This document shows, piece after piece, positions 23,740-36,005 of a DNA stretch of 64,000 nucleotides; within the stretch, counting starts at the first letter, position 1, and each line of letters begins with the position of its first letter. Below the pieces are notes generated by a model. The model did not search any database and had not been told where the DNA came from. It saw only the letters and a list, made by a program, of their open reading frames with translations. This DNA is from Mytilus californianus. Lineage: Eukaryota; Mollusca; Bivalvia; Mytilida; Mytilidae. The position numbers were made by a program, and so were the translations under genes. The stretch spans positions 58,416,851 to 58,480,850 of the forward strand of contig NW_026262582.1 in NCBI RefSeq assembly GCF_021869535.1, given 5' to 3'.

Positions 23740-25690
23740 TAGTCTGCGTTTGTCAAACTAAGAAGTTAACAATTTCACGAGGGTGCCGACGCAAAAAGTT
23801 CCCCATAGTTAGGCTAGTCATACCCTCTCCCTCATCGAACTGAAAATACTATTGCCACATTTATCGATAAACCTATCCAATGTATCTATATGCGCCATTC
23901 GTATACCGTCTGCTCACAGTTTGTTCACTGGATTTTTTACCTTGATCTTTGAAATATGTGACGTCGACTTTGCTTACAATTGTACATTTTGTGATTTCAT
24001 ATATCATCTATAGAGAAGCTTTTTTCAAACAGTTCAGTTGCCCCTTCCAAACCAACCAATCCCAATGTCCACTCACGTGGTCTGTTTCACCTTGTTCTTC
24101 GTTTTGACCACTGGTTTACACTGTTTGACACCTTTCATCTGTTAACCCATATAGCAATGAAAGAGCCGTTCCTATGATACATTTGTTATTTTCTCTATAT
24201 ATGAGTACGCGTTTTTGTATCCATATAAGCATGATATTTTCTGATTTTCGGTTTGATATAAAATATCTATATATGGTCTTCATTTAACATGACAGTTAAA
24301 CTAATAGCATTAACATAAAATTGACTAAACGTGTATGTCTTGAATGAAATTTATATAAATCACTTCTAATATATGTATAATTTAAGCAATTTTTTTAAAG
24401 TTAAATTCTCTATTTTCGTAATTCAAATTGTTTATATGAAAGGGCTATTTTCCTTCACTTTTCGTAAGCAATTTACACTTTTTTTTGTTTTTTAATGCTC
24501 ATTAGAGTCCACAATACTACTGTAGCCTTCAGTTTAAACTTTATTTCATAGCATTCATATTACAAAATTTGTATACAAGATTCCATTCCAGAATAGAAAC
24601 GCTTTCAACTGCAAGATATGGGAGACAATTTTGAATTCACCATTTCAGAATCCTTAGGATTATGGACAATTTCTATTTTGCATACCTGAATATGATCGGT
24701 TTTCCTTGATTTTAAGTTGTTAACAAGTCATGTTGTTTTGTTGTACGCTTTTGACAAAGTTAACCCAGAATGCATTAGATTCTGAAACGGCAATTTTTTG
24801 GGAATTCCGAAAACCTGACTGAATTGCATAACCAAATTCTAGTTGGGAAGTATATCTACAGAGCATGTCGACCTTATAACAGAATACTGCCAAGAATGCC
24901 TCTCAGTTGTCTTGCTGATGGATGGCAACGATAAATCTCACAGTGAGTCTAATACTAGAAACGTCATTAACTCTTGTTAAATCTTGGCGCGAGAATGCTT
25001 AATTAACAAATCATTGTCTAGTTTATATCTCATTGCTGTTTGTATGCTTGTTTGTGTATTTGCGTTCTCTGTTATACACATAGTCGTTTTGCCTTTATAT
25101 TTCGTATTTAAGGGTCGACCATTTGATATTCTAGGTGGAAAAAAGGGGGAGGGGAAAAAAATAATTAACCTGACATTACAAGTGTGTTGTAAATAGTTAT
25201 TCAGCATTGCCTGAAAAAATTACAAAAAGGTTCACAGAACCGATTGAAAATAAATGTGTGAACGGTGAATAAAAATCCCCTTATATTTAAAACAACTGCC
25301 TCCGCTTCAAGCAAAAAGGGAAGATCAATTGCTTTCATTTCGTGTAAATTTTGAAAAAACAACATTCAATTATATATTAACATGTTCTCGTTCATATATG
25401 CATTTAATATTTGCCACTGAACATTAAACACCAATCAATCATCATCAATAAATTTTCAGTTTGTCTAGACTTGTTGAAATTCAAAGCCTTCCATATGATT
25501 TTGGGGATGGTTCACCTTTAACCTATAGATTTCTATTTTGATAAACTTGTATTGTTTGGTTGTTGTCCTATTGAAATTTACACAAGATCTCCTTCCATTC
25601 AACTTATAGTCTTGCAACTTAAAAAGAAATCAAGTAGCGTTTGCATACTTTCATAATTTATCTGAGATAACATCCCAACATTGCTAGGAG
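23740..25690. other. Non-coding stretch, no gene seen
   Basis: AT-rich sequence. A SINE-tail phrase ('atttgccactgaacattaaa', 'caatcaatcatcatcaat') lies at 25408-25452. Nothing else supportable. Confidence 0.5.
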
Positions 25691-25698
25691 ATTGTGGA

Positions 25699-25885
25699 TT
25701 ACTATCGAGTCAGAGTTCGAGTTATGCATTGAGTTCGAGTTATGCATTGTGTTTGAATAAGAGTTCTAGCCAAAGTTCGAGTTAAAGTTTGAGTAGGAGT
25801 TCGAGTTGCGTTTCGAGTTAAAATTCGTGTTTAACCTCAAGTTCGAGTCACAAATCGGGTTAGAGTTCGAGTTAAACGTAGGGTC
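25699..25885 (+). repeat. Degenerate short tandem repeat 'gagttcgagtta'
   Basis: Roughly a dozen variants of a 6/12-bp motif 'gttcga/gagtta'. The complementary version (gaactcgaac, tctaactcgaac) recurs at 26047-26082, about 165 bp downstream. Confidence 0.75.
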
Positions 25886-26046
25886 ATTTTATTTGAGTTT
25901 GTATTTCAACAAATTTCAATCGCAGATCCATGACTTTCAAGAAAGGCACAGGAGGCCCACTTAAAATAATGTCAGTCAACAATAAGAAAAACGTACTAAA
26001 CCACTAATTTTCGAACATAAAATGGGTGCCCCCACCTCTGAATTCA

Positions 26047-26082
26047 ACAGAACTCGAACTCTAACTCGAACTTTACCTCGAC
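26047..26082 (-). repeat. Inverted outlier of the 'gttcgagtt' repeat
   Basis: The complement of the array motif at 25855-25880, so the two can pair as a stem of about 20 bp with a loop of about 170 bases. Confidence 0.6.
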
Positions 26083-26084
26083 GG

Positions 26085-27250
26085 TTAGCAATATATTCGC
26101 TTGAAAGAGCACCTTTAGGCTAAACTTCGAAAGAGTATATTGCTATCGTAAAAATTATAAGAATTGATGCAAATTAAAACAGATGCACAGGATGAAAGAA
26201 GGTTTGCCTGTTAGTGTGGTATTTATGGAAACCAACTCATTAAGACAACAATCTGTCACAGGAATATAATCAGATTCAATTTCAATCGGCGCATGGCAGC
26301 TTCCATTTATTTGACTAAATGTTTAGATTACTTTCCTAAAATAATTTTAATTTTGCTTAGAGCTTAAATAAGGACTTCATTTGAAATCTATCGCCAGAGA
26401 AAATCTCATTTACTGGTAGATTATTTTATTTTTAATTAACAGAACGCGTGTATGCACTGCAAACCACTGGTGACTAAAGATAGCAACCATAAACTAATTC
26501 AAACAAAACAAATTGATGATTGGAAAGGTGAAGTAAAACATTAACCTGATCGTGAAATTTTCCGCTTTTAAGGAAAATCTTGAACTGCAAAAAATAAATA
26601 TTACGTGTAGGATTTAAATACTGTCACAGATTTAGTATTTACTTCAACACAATTTTGCTAGAATCAAGTGTTCTATTTTATCATTTTAGCCTTTCTTTAT
26701 TAAAATTATTTTTACTTAGTAATAAAACACTTTTGCACATATTTTATTCTTGTTTTTTTTTTTACTTTTAAAGAGTAATAGTTTAATGCTTAAAAATACT
26801 GACTGTATTTTACCTGTTATTAATTAGTAATTGTTATAACAACACCTATTGTATTTTGTTTGTAGGCATAGGTTGAATATATATTTATCAAATGTTGGCA
26901 TAGGTTGAAGACACCAATTAAATGTATCTAGTGTTTTGGGTAAAAAAAATACTATCCAAGAGGATTAAAATGAATGGTTTCTATTTTTTGTTGTAAATAG
27001 GGTATATCATTTGGTGTAATATATCAAAATATGGCTTCGTAATTAAGAATAATACAAACATGCGAGTGGCATATAAATCGTGAAAGATTTGTGACATAAT
27101 GAACGTAATACACAATAACCTAATTTTGGATGTAACACGTCTTCTGATTGGCTAAACGTGTTTTGTCTATCAGCCCATAGACATAATTTTGTCATGTGAC
27201 CGTGACGACAACAACGTTTTTATCATGATTTACGCCTTTTTAGAATTAAA
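26085..27250. other. Non-coding stretch, no gene seen
   Basis: AT-rich with poly-T near 26750. The part from about 27120 ('cttctgattggctaaac' onward) may be the flank of the palindromic element at 27255. Confidence 0.5.
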
Positions 27251-27254
27251 TTAT

Positions 27255-27407
27255 AAGGAATGACTGTAATATTTTTTCTGTCTATTCGAAATAACCTACA
27301 AAATGTGGTGCACACTTTTAAATAACCCGCTACGCGGGTTATTCAGTGTGCACCGCATTTTTGATGTTATTTCTTCATAGACAGAAAAAATATTACAGTC
27401 ATTCCTT
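27255..27407. mobile_element. Palindromic fold-back element, 153 bp
   Basis: The ends 'aaggaatgactgtaat' and 'attacagtcattcctt' are perfect complements for over 30 bases (through 'ctgtctat'). The centre 'aataacccgctacgcgggttatt' is itself a near-perfect palindrome, and 'gtgcacac' pairs with 'gtgtgcac'. The whole can form one long hairpin with few mismatches. Confidence 0.85.
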
Positions 27408-27409
27408 AA

Positions 27410-30400
27410 TTAAACATAATAAAGAAAAATACATAAAAAAATAATCATAGGGCAAACATATTCCTAAAAAGTATGAGCAAACCAATCTATTCATATTATG
27501 ATAACTAAAAGTCACCGTCTCCAGTTCAAATGCTTTAAAAAAAAATATCCTTATCCTTTTTTTCTCTTTTCTTTTGCGATTAATGGACAGAGCAGATATA
27601 TCATTTTCTATTTTCTTGTCATGGATTAAAATCTTGTATATTTTCAAAGACTTTAATACTATTTGGTTCTATATGCGATTATTGTCTTCATTTATAAGTC
27701 CTCTGGTTCAGAACAGACCGTGTATCAATGTGTTCCTGTCTGCTTCTTACAAACGTTTATAATTAAAGAAAGGAAACGCTTTGTTTCAAAACTGACAGTT
27801 TGCTTGTACCAAACTATTAAACACATTGTATCAATTTAAGCGGCCATTGAACGAAAACGTCCTTGACCTCTTTCGTCATCGTCTGGAACCTTATGGCTAT
27901 AACCAGTTTATAAGCACCTGTCATCTTGTTGAAGTGATTCCTTTTATTGTTAAGAGTTTTAATTCAAATCATCAAAAAATCACTGGACGACTTTTCAATT
28001 TGGATGAAAGGGCACAATTAACTTGGTGTTATTTAAAATACGAACCGTCCCGGACAGCTTCGACCTGTTTTCGCTGATGCGTGGAAATAATTGAATGTTA
28101 CAAGAGATCATTTGTTTAAATTATATTCATCTGTTTCTGAAAGTCAGAGGAAATTGAACTGAACTGATGCATAACACTATTCGATAATTTTACTAAGATA
28201 AAAAAAAATGGCGGGAATCAAGGCAATCCATTTTTTATGACTAATGCGTCTTCAAAAAACCTTCTGTTTTATTTGCCTTTGCAGAGAAAAGGCGATAATA
28301 CTAATCTATCAAGCCTGCTCAACAGCCATTTTTGCGTAAAACAGCAGTCCGTGAAAATGTATGTTATGACCAAACATCGAATCTAAAAGTAAGAAAAACG
28401 ATACCTTTGTAACGAACGTTATTCATATTGGAATTATGATTCATCTTCTGTATATAATTAGTATGAGAGTTTTCTGTGAACGGTGCAAATTCATGTTTCC
28501 GAATCAGTTTTGGTTTTCTTTTCTCTTGATTATATACTTGTAATGAGTTCTTTGATAATGTGTAATAAAAATATATTAATTATTTATAGTTTATAGTTTA
28601 TACTAAAGTACTATTAAATGTATGCCTTCAAAGTTTTGTTTCTATTATGAATAATGGTCAAGATGGGGTTTCAGAATACATAGAGGAATAGGCTAAAGAA
28701 ACTTGAAAAAAGGAAAATTTGACAAAAATAAAAAGAAATAAAAAAGAATAATGAGGTGCTAAAATATAAAGAATTAAGAATAAAGACCAAAAAACAATGA
28801 ATAGAGAAATTATGGAAGATCCAGCAAATCCAGACCTATAAAAAATAACACATAAGAATGAGATGAGGAAACCTAAGAAAATGAGAGCAACGCAAAAACA
28901 CAATACAACCGGGAAACACAATACAACCGGGAAACACACTGTTTGTTTGTTTTCCTTTCTGTCTGTTTATATGGTTTTATTTCTAATTTTTATTGTTGTT
29001 TTTTGTTGTTTTTTTTGTTGCTCTTATTTATTTGCTCTCTTTCTTTTTTATTTAATTTAATATGATAAAACATGCTTTCTTTCCTATTTTTGATTTTAGA
29101 TTATAAAACTATTATCAAAATGCATTACTTTATCCCTCAAAAAACATATACACTGAGTAGAGAGTCTCCTTTAAATCCATAAATAATGATCTGTAACCTT
29201 TTCTCCTTGAGTAAAAGACCACTCGTAATATTCGAAATTCTTACTCGTCCATTAATTTGATACTTTTTCACCAACAAAGCAAACTTTTGATTTATTTCTG
29301 GCATATGGTCAACTCATTAAGTGTTCTGTAATTTTATGTTTCACGCATGCATATTTTTGATAAGACCGCACCAAAACATCATCTGTCAGTATAGAAATAT
29401 TTTAGGGCGCCGTGACCCGACAGAAATAGTTACCCGCACTAAATGTTTTAACAGATCCACACTATAACACAATAAAGGTCAGCATAAAAATGTATATTGC
29501 TTTCCCCTTTGTGTCGGCTCGACTTACAATCATTTTTACGTGACCAATAGCAAACAGGCTATTTTGTTTGATTGATCATAAAAATGAAATATTAGTTGGA
29601 AATTCTTTTCATGTTAAATACTGCTTATAAAATAAAAATTAAGAGCATTTATCGTTGAATCAAAATTTATGGATCGCTTATTTTCTGTTTATTTTTAATT
29701 CAAAGTAACAGTTATGAAAAGAATTTTCACTTGAGAAATGTTTTCTTATGTGCTTTTATTGAATCAAATGTCTTTTTAATGACAATATTCAAATTTAGTA
29801 TTTCATGCTTTTAGAAAGGGAACGATGACTGATAGCAAATGGATTTCAATGATACAATAGGTTTATATATCAGAATAAATATATATAGCACAAAAGTTAA
29901 AATATGAGTATGCCTTCTGAAGTAAACAGCATGTTATATAATTGTAAAAATAAGAATAGTGGAGAATCCCCGGGAAAGGAGATTCGGGGGTTTGAACTCT
30001 CCTTTCTGTGGAATTTTTTTTACCGCGTAAAAAAATCGGCAGAAAAAAAGCCTGGATGTCATTTGCCCTGTTTCACAGAACCTCTTTTCAACTGTTGGTG
30101 GAAATATGCATTTATCTTATATGTTCTTTTCGATGTTTGTGTACTTCATATCGATCTGTAATTAAAACTTGTCTGCAGCTATAAAACATCAAAATAGTAA
30201 TTATGATTTATTGCTTTCAAAACTTATCTACAAGAAATATCTTACATAGCAAATAAAAAAATATGTCAATATTCAATTGCCTGAAGCATTATCATTTATG
30301 CATTTTATCAACTTAATCCGTGTAAAGAACTCTAACAATAACACTACGAGGGATCAGTAGGTAATTTATTTCAAGGTAAAAATCCCCACCCCTGTCTATA

Positions 30401-30625
30401 TATACATGAACCTTCTTCATAATAATTTGACGTTTCTACCTTTTTCACAAGTATTCCCCGTTCCAAACTTAACGACAAATTTAACTAATTAGTGTTAATT
30501 TATTTCTTAAAAATGAATGGTCAACGTAGATACAAATATCTTGTTTTAGGGAGGAACAAATCATACTTTGTAAAAATCACTCTGATTTAAACAAAAATAC
30601 TCTGAAACCGACATTATCAAGATGC
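27410..30625. other. Non-coding stretch, no supported gene
   Basis: Contains an open frame of 83 codons at 27826-28077 (plus) with protein-like composition but no recognised family or splice context, and a MITE copy near 28676-28812. Remaining sequence is AT-rich without repeats I can name. Confidence 0.45.
28676..28812 (-). mobile_element. Copy of the 'tattctctattct' MITE family, reverse orientation
   Basis: Shows 'aatagg', 'atgaggtgctaaaatataaag', 'aattaagaataaagacc' and 'aatagagaaat', the complement of the 21534-21746 interior. Ends are degraded. Confidence 0.5.
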
Positions 30626-30629
30626 TTGA

Positions 30630-31255
30630 TTTTTTTATTTACAACATATTTGTTACTTTAGGAGGACGAGTTTTTCAATAAACAATCCGCATTCCCATGC
30701 ATGGGAACCAACTGTGCTCTCTTTTTGCCGACTTGTTGCTTTTATAATAGGAGGCAAACTTCATACAGAATCTTCTTAAGAAGAATGAAATTAAGCTAGC
30801 ATTATCCTTAAACTTCAGTTATAACTATTAAAGTTTGGTAACTATCTTGAACGCATCTATCCCATCCCAATAAAGGATACTACAGATACAGTTAAGCTTG
30901 TCTCATATCTTGATTTACTCTAGAAATTGACAACGAGGGTCGGTTGAGAACAAAACTTTACGACATAAGAGATGATTCCAGCTTCCCAATAGTGAAATTT
31001 CCATTTCTATGTAGCAAAATTTCCAATATAGCGCCTGTAAATGGAGTAGATATATCCCAGTTAATACGATATTACAGAGCTTGCATTTCAAAAGCTGAAG
31101 TCATTCATTCGGAAATTTTATGGACGCAATCACGATTTAGTTTACAGTTTCATAGTTGACGACGGATATTTTCCAAATGTTGTAACCATAATCCTATCCT
31201 CTTTTTCTCGAATGTGATTTCACCGAATTAGATTTATCACCGATTTTGTACTAAC
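30630..31255 (+). pseudogene. Reverse transcriptase remnant (Penelope-like type)
   Basis: The left part resembles the RT segment with P-M-G-T-N-C-A (around 30690-30720). The right part (30940-31159) matches the conserved region after the catalytic core: L-Y-D-x-R-D-D, F-P-F-L-C-S, I-S-Q-L-I-R-Y, R-A-C. The frames are shifted and the segment between is lost, so the copy is dead. The same protein family recurs at 36006 and 53225. Assignment to Penelope-like elements rests on motif memory and is tentative. Confidence 0.6.
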
Positions 31256-31500
31256 ATGAGAAACACGACGGGTGCGACATCAGGATGAGGATCTGCTTAC
31301 CCTTCCGGAGCACCTGAGATCAACTCCAGTTTTTGGTGAGGTTCATGTTGCTCAGTCTTTAGTTTTCTATGCTGTGTTTTGTATACTGCATGTTGTTTGT
31401 CCTTTGGTCAGTTTTCGCTTTATAGCCATGGTGTATTCAATATATAAATATACATTTATGTCATCGACTTATGAGTTTGAATACCAGTATTTCTTTGATA
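31256..31500 (+). repeat. 3' region of the RT element
   Basis: Starts 'acatgagaaacacgacggg', includes 'ctgcttaccct', 'cggagcacctgagatca' and 'tgttgctcagtctttagttt', and ends near 'tatcttccgcctctc'. The same block follows the RT remnant at 53225-53560 and occurs again at 32640-32865 and, reversed, at 45300-45480. Confidence 0.7.
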
Positions 31501-32342
31501 TCTTCCGCCTCTCCTTGGCGTCCGTCGTCCGTCGTCGTCGTCCGTCGTCGTCGTTAACTTTTTACATTTTGAACTTCTTCTAGAGAACCACTGAATGGAA
31601 TGAAACCAAACATGGCATGAATATTCCTTATGAGGTGCTGACCAAGTGTTGTTACTTTGAAGCCGATCCATCATCCAAGATGGCCGCCAGTGGGGGACTT
31701 AGTTCAACATAGAACCCAATGGGAAATACATACAAATGTCCTCTTTTAGAGAACCACTGAAAATGGAATGAAACCAAACATGGCATGGATGTTCCTTATG
31801 AGGTGCTGACCAAGTGTTGTTACTTTAAAGCCGATCCATAATCCAAGATGACCGCCAGCTGGGGACAATGTTTAACAATGGTCCCTATGGACAGTACATA
31901 CAAATGTCTTCTTTTAGAGAACCACTGAATGGATTGAAACCAAACATGGCATGAATGTTCCTTATAAGGTGCTGTCTAAGTGTTGTTACTTTGCAGCTGA
32001 TCCTTCATCCACGATGGCCGCCAGTGGGGGGACTTTCTTTAACATAAGACCCTATGGGAAATACATACAAATGCTTCTTCTAGAGGTGCACTGAATGGAA
32101 TGAAACCAAACATGGCATAAATGTTTCTTATGAGGTGCCGATGAAGTGTTGCTACTTTGTTGCCGATTTACTGTTCCAGATGGCCACCAGGATTTTTTAT
32201 TCAATTACAATGCCAATATTTAACCAAATTTGGCCTCATGCACTCATTATTAGGTATCTGTTATGATTTTAATCTATATTTATATGATTTCCAAAACCAA
32301 AGTAGAATCAGGTGAGCGACACAGGCTCTTGAGAGCCTCTAG
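31501..32342 (+). mobile_element. Helitron-like non-autonomous element with four 168-bp core units
   Basis: After a cgtcgtc-rich lead come four tandem units starting near 31577, 31744, 31912 and 32079. Each has 'agagaaccactgaatgga' (or a close variant), 'accaaacatggcat', 'ggtgctga' and 'agatggccgccag'. The right end is a 7-bp-stem hairpin (32323-32338) followed at once by CTAG (32339-32342) and a T, as expected for Helitron 3' termini. Tandem cores of this length are known in bivalve pearl-type elements. The 5' end is not defined. Confidence 0.6.
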
Positions 32343-32639
32343 TTTTAAGTAAATGTCAATATATCATGCTTATTGATTGCATAACCTTCGGACTTAAATC
32401 ATTGTCTTATTTGTCCTTGCAACATTTTCCCGGTGGACTATACAATCTCATATAGGTACCATTCGAACAGTAGGCAATGCTGCAGCAATATGTACTTTCC
32501 AGTTCATCAGATCATGTAATTTTGCTAGAACTACGTATAAGGTTACAATTCTCTCAGACAAAATTGACGCTATACACATTTTGGGCTGTTCTATTGCGAC
32601 CCTTTTTGTTACGTGCTCTCACACGTTATATGTCTGTAC

Positions 32640-32865
32640 GGCCGTTACGAGTGTCACATTTGGAGCCGGATCTGTTGACCCTTTCGAAGCACCGTAGATC
32701 ACACCCATTTTTTTTGTGTGGTTCGTGTTGCTCAGTCTTTAGTTTTGTAGACTGTTGTTTGTCTTTTGGTCGTTTTTTTCGTTTTTCGTTTTTTGCATTG
32801 GCATTGTCAGTTGGTCTTCGAATTTTGAATATCCCATTGGTATCTTCCGCTTCTCTTTGACTCTT
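32640..32865 (+). repeat. Second copy of the RT-element 3' region
   Basis: Contains 'ctgttgaccctttcg', 'gtgttgctcagtctttagtt', 'ggcattgtcagttggtcttc' and 'ggtatcttccgcttctc'. The minus-strand ORF at 32626-33156 reads through it and is judged spurious. Confidence 0.65.
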
Positions 32866-33439
32866 CAAACTTTCGGTCATCAGCATACCATATAAAGATA
32901 TTTCCGGAGACAATTGTTGGGCCCAGATAATCAGATAATTTTTGGTGGAGAAAGACTGCATGGAGAGCCACTGCACGCAGAGCAAAATCAACCAATCATC
33001 ATCTACTTCAGACACATTTAAAGTTAGACTGTTGGGTAACGAGGAAGCAAATGTATCGAAAAGCCTCTTTGAAATGACGCGTAGCGACTCGGAATACAAC
33101 TTTTGACTGTTTTCGTCTTTTATCTTTTGGTAATGGCGTTTGATTGATTGACTCATTGCGGTTTTGCAAAGAAGATTGACCGGGCTGGAGGTCGAGAAAT
33201 TTAACTGCCACTTGAAAAGGAGGATATGTTGAATAGTGATAGAAATTTTGCCCCCATAAACTGTATGGTTTCATTTAAATGTATATCTAAAAGATTTGCA
33301 GCTCACCTTATTAATTTTTCATAATAACTTTGTTTGGTATTCATACAGGCTCTGCAGGGCTTCGCCGGCCAAATGGTCTAGGTAGGTCATCTACATTGTC
33401 AAATAGCATATAATAATAAAGTTGTTAGAAACGAACCCA

Positions 33440-33740
33440 GATCGTGGCAGATGCGGTCGGTTCCGATCTTAATTGACTATAGGATTGCCGGTTTCCTGTC
33501 GAAGTTCGATGGCTCTCTCCGGGAATTCCGACATCCTTCGCCAATAATAACTGACCGAGACATGATACAACCAAGAGAGCTGAAGGTTGCGTAAAACATA
33601 AACAATAAAAACTGACCGAGACATGATACAACCAAGAGTGCTGAAGGTTGCATAAAACACAAACAATAAAAACTGACCGAGACATGATACAACCAAGAGA
33701 GCTGAAGGTTGCGTAAAACACAAACAATAAAAAATCAACC
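33440..33740 (+). repeat. SINE copy with internal 61-bp tandem amplification
   Basis: The start ('gtggcagatgcggtcggttc', 'gccggtttcctgtcgaag', 'ccgggaattccgacatcc') matches the SINE at 14575. The segment from 'aataataactgaccgagac' (33543) is repeated at 33604 and 33665 with few changes. The array produces 20-residue periodic ORFs on the minus strand, which are artefacts. Confidence 0.75.
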
Positions 33741-34039
33741 TATGGTATGCATTAAGTATTTTACTCGGTAACATCCATATTTCTGAATATTTTGAAACAT
33801 TTCGATTCAAAAACACATGTGGCAAATTAAAAACAACATTGTCATTTTACCATATATATATATAGTTTTGTAGTTTTCAAACAGTTGAATTATTCATACA
33901 GGTCTACATTTCGGTAAAGGCCAGAAATTCTATTCAAATGCAAATACAAGTACACGCGGAACTGTGTTGATTTATATATTATACATAAGCTGTTGAAAAA
34001 GACGTTCATTTATATATAACATTCGACGCAAAACTTCCA

Positions 34040-34135
34040 AAGTATGCATGCAATATTTGCCACTGAACTTTACGGGTACATCAATCAACCAACCAACCTA
34101 TCAATCAATCAATTAGTCAATCTATCAATGTCTGT
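34040..34135 (+). repeat. SINE tail copy
   Basis: 'aatatttgccactgaacttt' followed by 'catcaatcaaccaacc' and caat runs. The same phrase is at 18114, 25408 and 50406. Confidence 0.6.
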
Positions 34136-34369
34136 ATAATTAGTCAAATTTCATCAGACTACGGTTTTCTCCAATTTGTGATTGATTGATCGGTGAATTT
34201 ACACGTCTTTGACTTAAACTTACTGACATCTAAATTTAAAGATACCTGGTTTTTCCATATAGTTATAAACATTTCTGCTTTCAGATATTTTGTCATGGTT
34301 TGATAGCCAAATTCTTTAATTATTCGTATTCTTATTAAAAGATTAAAATTGTGTATACAAAAAGAAAAG

Positions 34370-34640
34370 AAGTATATGGTTCTCTGTAATTCAGTGGTTG
34401 TCGTTTGTTTCTGTATATCATACTTGTTTTCGTTTATTGTTTTATACATATGGCCGTTTACTCGTTTGAATTTTTTTAAATTTGTCATTTTGGAGTCTTT
34501 TATATCTTACTTCGCGGTATGGGTTTTGCTCATTGTCGAAGGCCGTACGGTAGCCTATAGTTGTTAACTTCTATGTCATTTGATCTCTGTTGGAGAGTTG
34601 TCTCATTGGCAATCATATCTTCGTATTTTTATAAAATATT
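34370..34640 (+). repeat. Long copy of the Mytilus dispersed repeat
   Basis: Runs from 'tatggttctctgtaattcag' through 'ttgtcgaaggccgtacggt' to 'gagagttgtctcattggcaa' and 'tatcttcg'. Shorter relatives: 38772-38806, 45105-45235, 47068-47112, 48895-49005. Confidence 0.75.
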
Positions 34641-35660
34641 CTTTAAAGGGATGGTTTCGATTCATAACTGTAAAAAGCTTCAAAATTTAAAAGAAGATAA
34701 ACAAAAAACGTTTCCTCTGTTTCCCCCCAAACAACACTCTCAAATATAGTGATAATTGCAATGTAATAAACGTCCAGAATTAAAAGCACTCACATTACCG
34801 GGTATAGCGGAAATAATAAGCGGCCTTTAATAGCAAGTAAAACTGCCGATTATAGCATTGACAATTGACAAAGAAAAGGCGATGAGGAAGAGTACAATGG
34901 CTCGTCTATAATGTCCGTTTTTTAATTGCTTGAAATACACTAAGTTACCTTCAATACTTAATGACAAGTTGAAGGTCGTCTGAAATTGTCCATCTGTCGT
35001 AAAATGTCTGACCGCTGGTAATATTTTGACATGTTTCCCTTTATTTCGATAATTACAGCAATTTCTGCTGAATAATGCAAAAGCTATTTACTATAGCGTC
35101 CTATAGCGAATGTTTCTTTTTCCAAAAGCGGTGCTTAAAAGTGGCGTTAAAACACCAAAAGTCAAATCAAATCTTTTTCCACTAGAAAGTGAATCTGATG
35201 CATATAGATATGCAGAAATTGATTGATAGTAATTTGCTTAACACCGCCTTAACGCAAAATGCTAAATCGCGACTGGAGCATATTTTCATATTTTAATCAT
35301 AGAATTTGGTTTTGATAATCAAGCAAAACGTCCTTAAATATATACAATTCAATACGCGATAAAAGAATAAAACGATATGACGCCAAAAAAGTATACAAAA
35401 CAACACCAATATTAAAAAAGGAAACAGTAAATACAAGTACCAATAAATATTTCAGATACAGATATCCTTCATCAGTATGATGTAAAATGTTGAACGTAAT
35501 ACAAATTAAAAACCGAACCATGCTTGTCTAATTCAAAAAATCAAAGTTCACGCAAATTTAATATTAACACTATAGAGGCTGCGTATTTTTGCCGCATCCA
35601 AAATGAAACTAACACACCCAGCAGCGGTGTTAAGCACTGCATGATTTGAACTACACCTTT
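34641..35660. other. Non-coding stretch with a SINE tail
   Basis: 'aaaagcggtgcttaaaag' and 'tggcgttaaaacaccaaaag' at about 35130-35162 are the SINE 3' end without its body. No exon recognised. Confidence 0.5.
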
Positions 35661-36000
35661 TCATTGATCCCATTTGGTGTCAACGTTTTTTAATTTTCTT
35701 ATCCAAAATCCTCGAGTGATTATCTCCTCCCTAGACCAAGCAGTGTTGTGGTCTATGCTCTTAATAGTCAGTCGATTGCGAACTGTCTTAGTGTGGCCAG
35801 GGGATCTCAAATGTGGAATGAGAGGAAGGTCTGGCTTACATTCATAGTCATTACGATGGCCGTTCAAACGTTTGAGAAATGGATGTTCTCACTCAGCGGT
35901 CAACATACTGTTTACCACATTTGCATGCACTGTAGAAGGTACATAGTATTTGTAGTCTTGCAAGTTACATTGCAAAATATGGTGTATTTCGTACCAGTAG
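35661..36000 (-). pseudogene. GIY-YIG endonuclease remnant of a Penelope-like element
   Basis: The minus-strand frames read T-C-K-T-T-N-T-M-Y-L-L-Q-C, then (frame-shifted) a helix ending F-N-G-H-R-N-D type, then P-G-H-T-K-T, and close with F-W-I-R-K-L before a stop at 35661. This is the order seen in GIY-YIG domains joined to Penelope-like reverse transcriptases. Several frameshifts and at least one stop show decay. It lies back to back with the plus-strand RT remnant that begins near 36006. Confidence 0.5.
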
Positions 36001-36005
36001 AGTGA

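Noticed and set aside
27826..28077. Plus-strand ORF of 83 codons with fairly protein-like composition
   Set aside because: No family recognised and no splice or promoter context; kept only as a remark in the region entry.
32626..33156. Minus-strand ORF of 176 codons
   Set aside because: Half of it is the reverse of the RT-element 3' region, which occurs at three other places in the window and has no reading frame there.
33425..33825. Three overlapping minus-strand ORFs with a 20-residue period
   Set aside because: Reverse reading of the 61-bp tandem part of a SINE.
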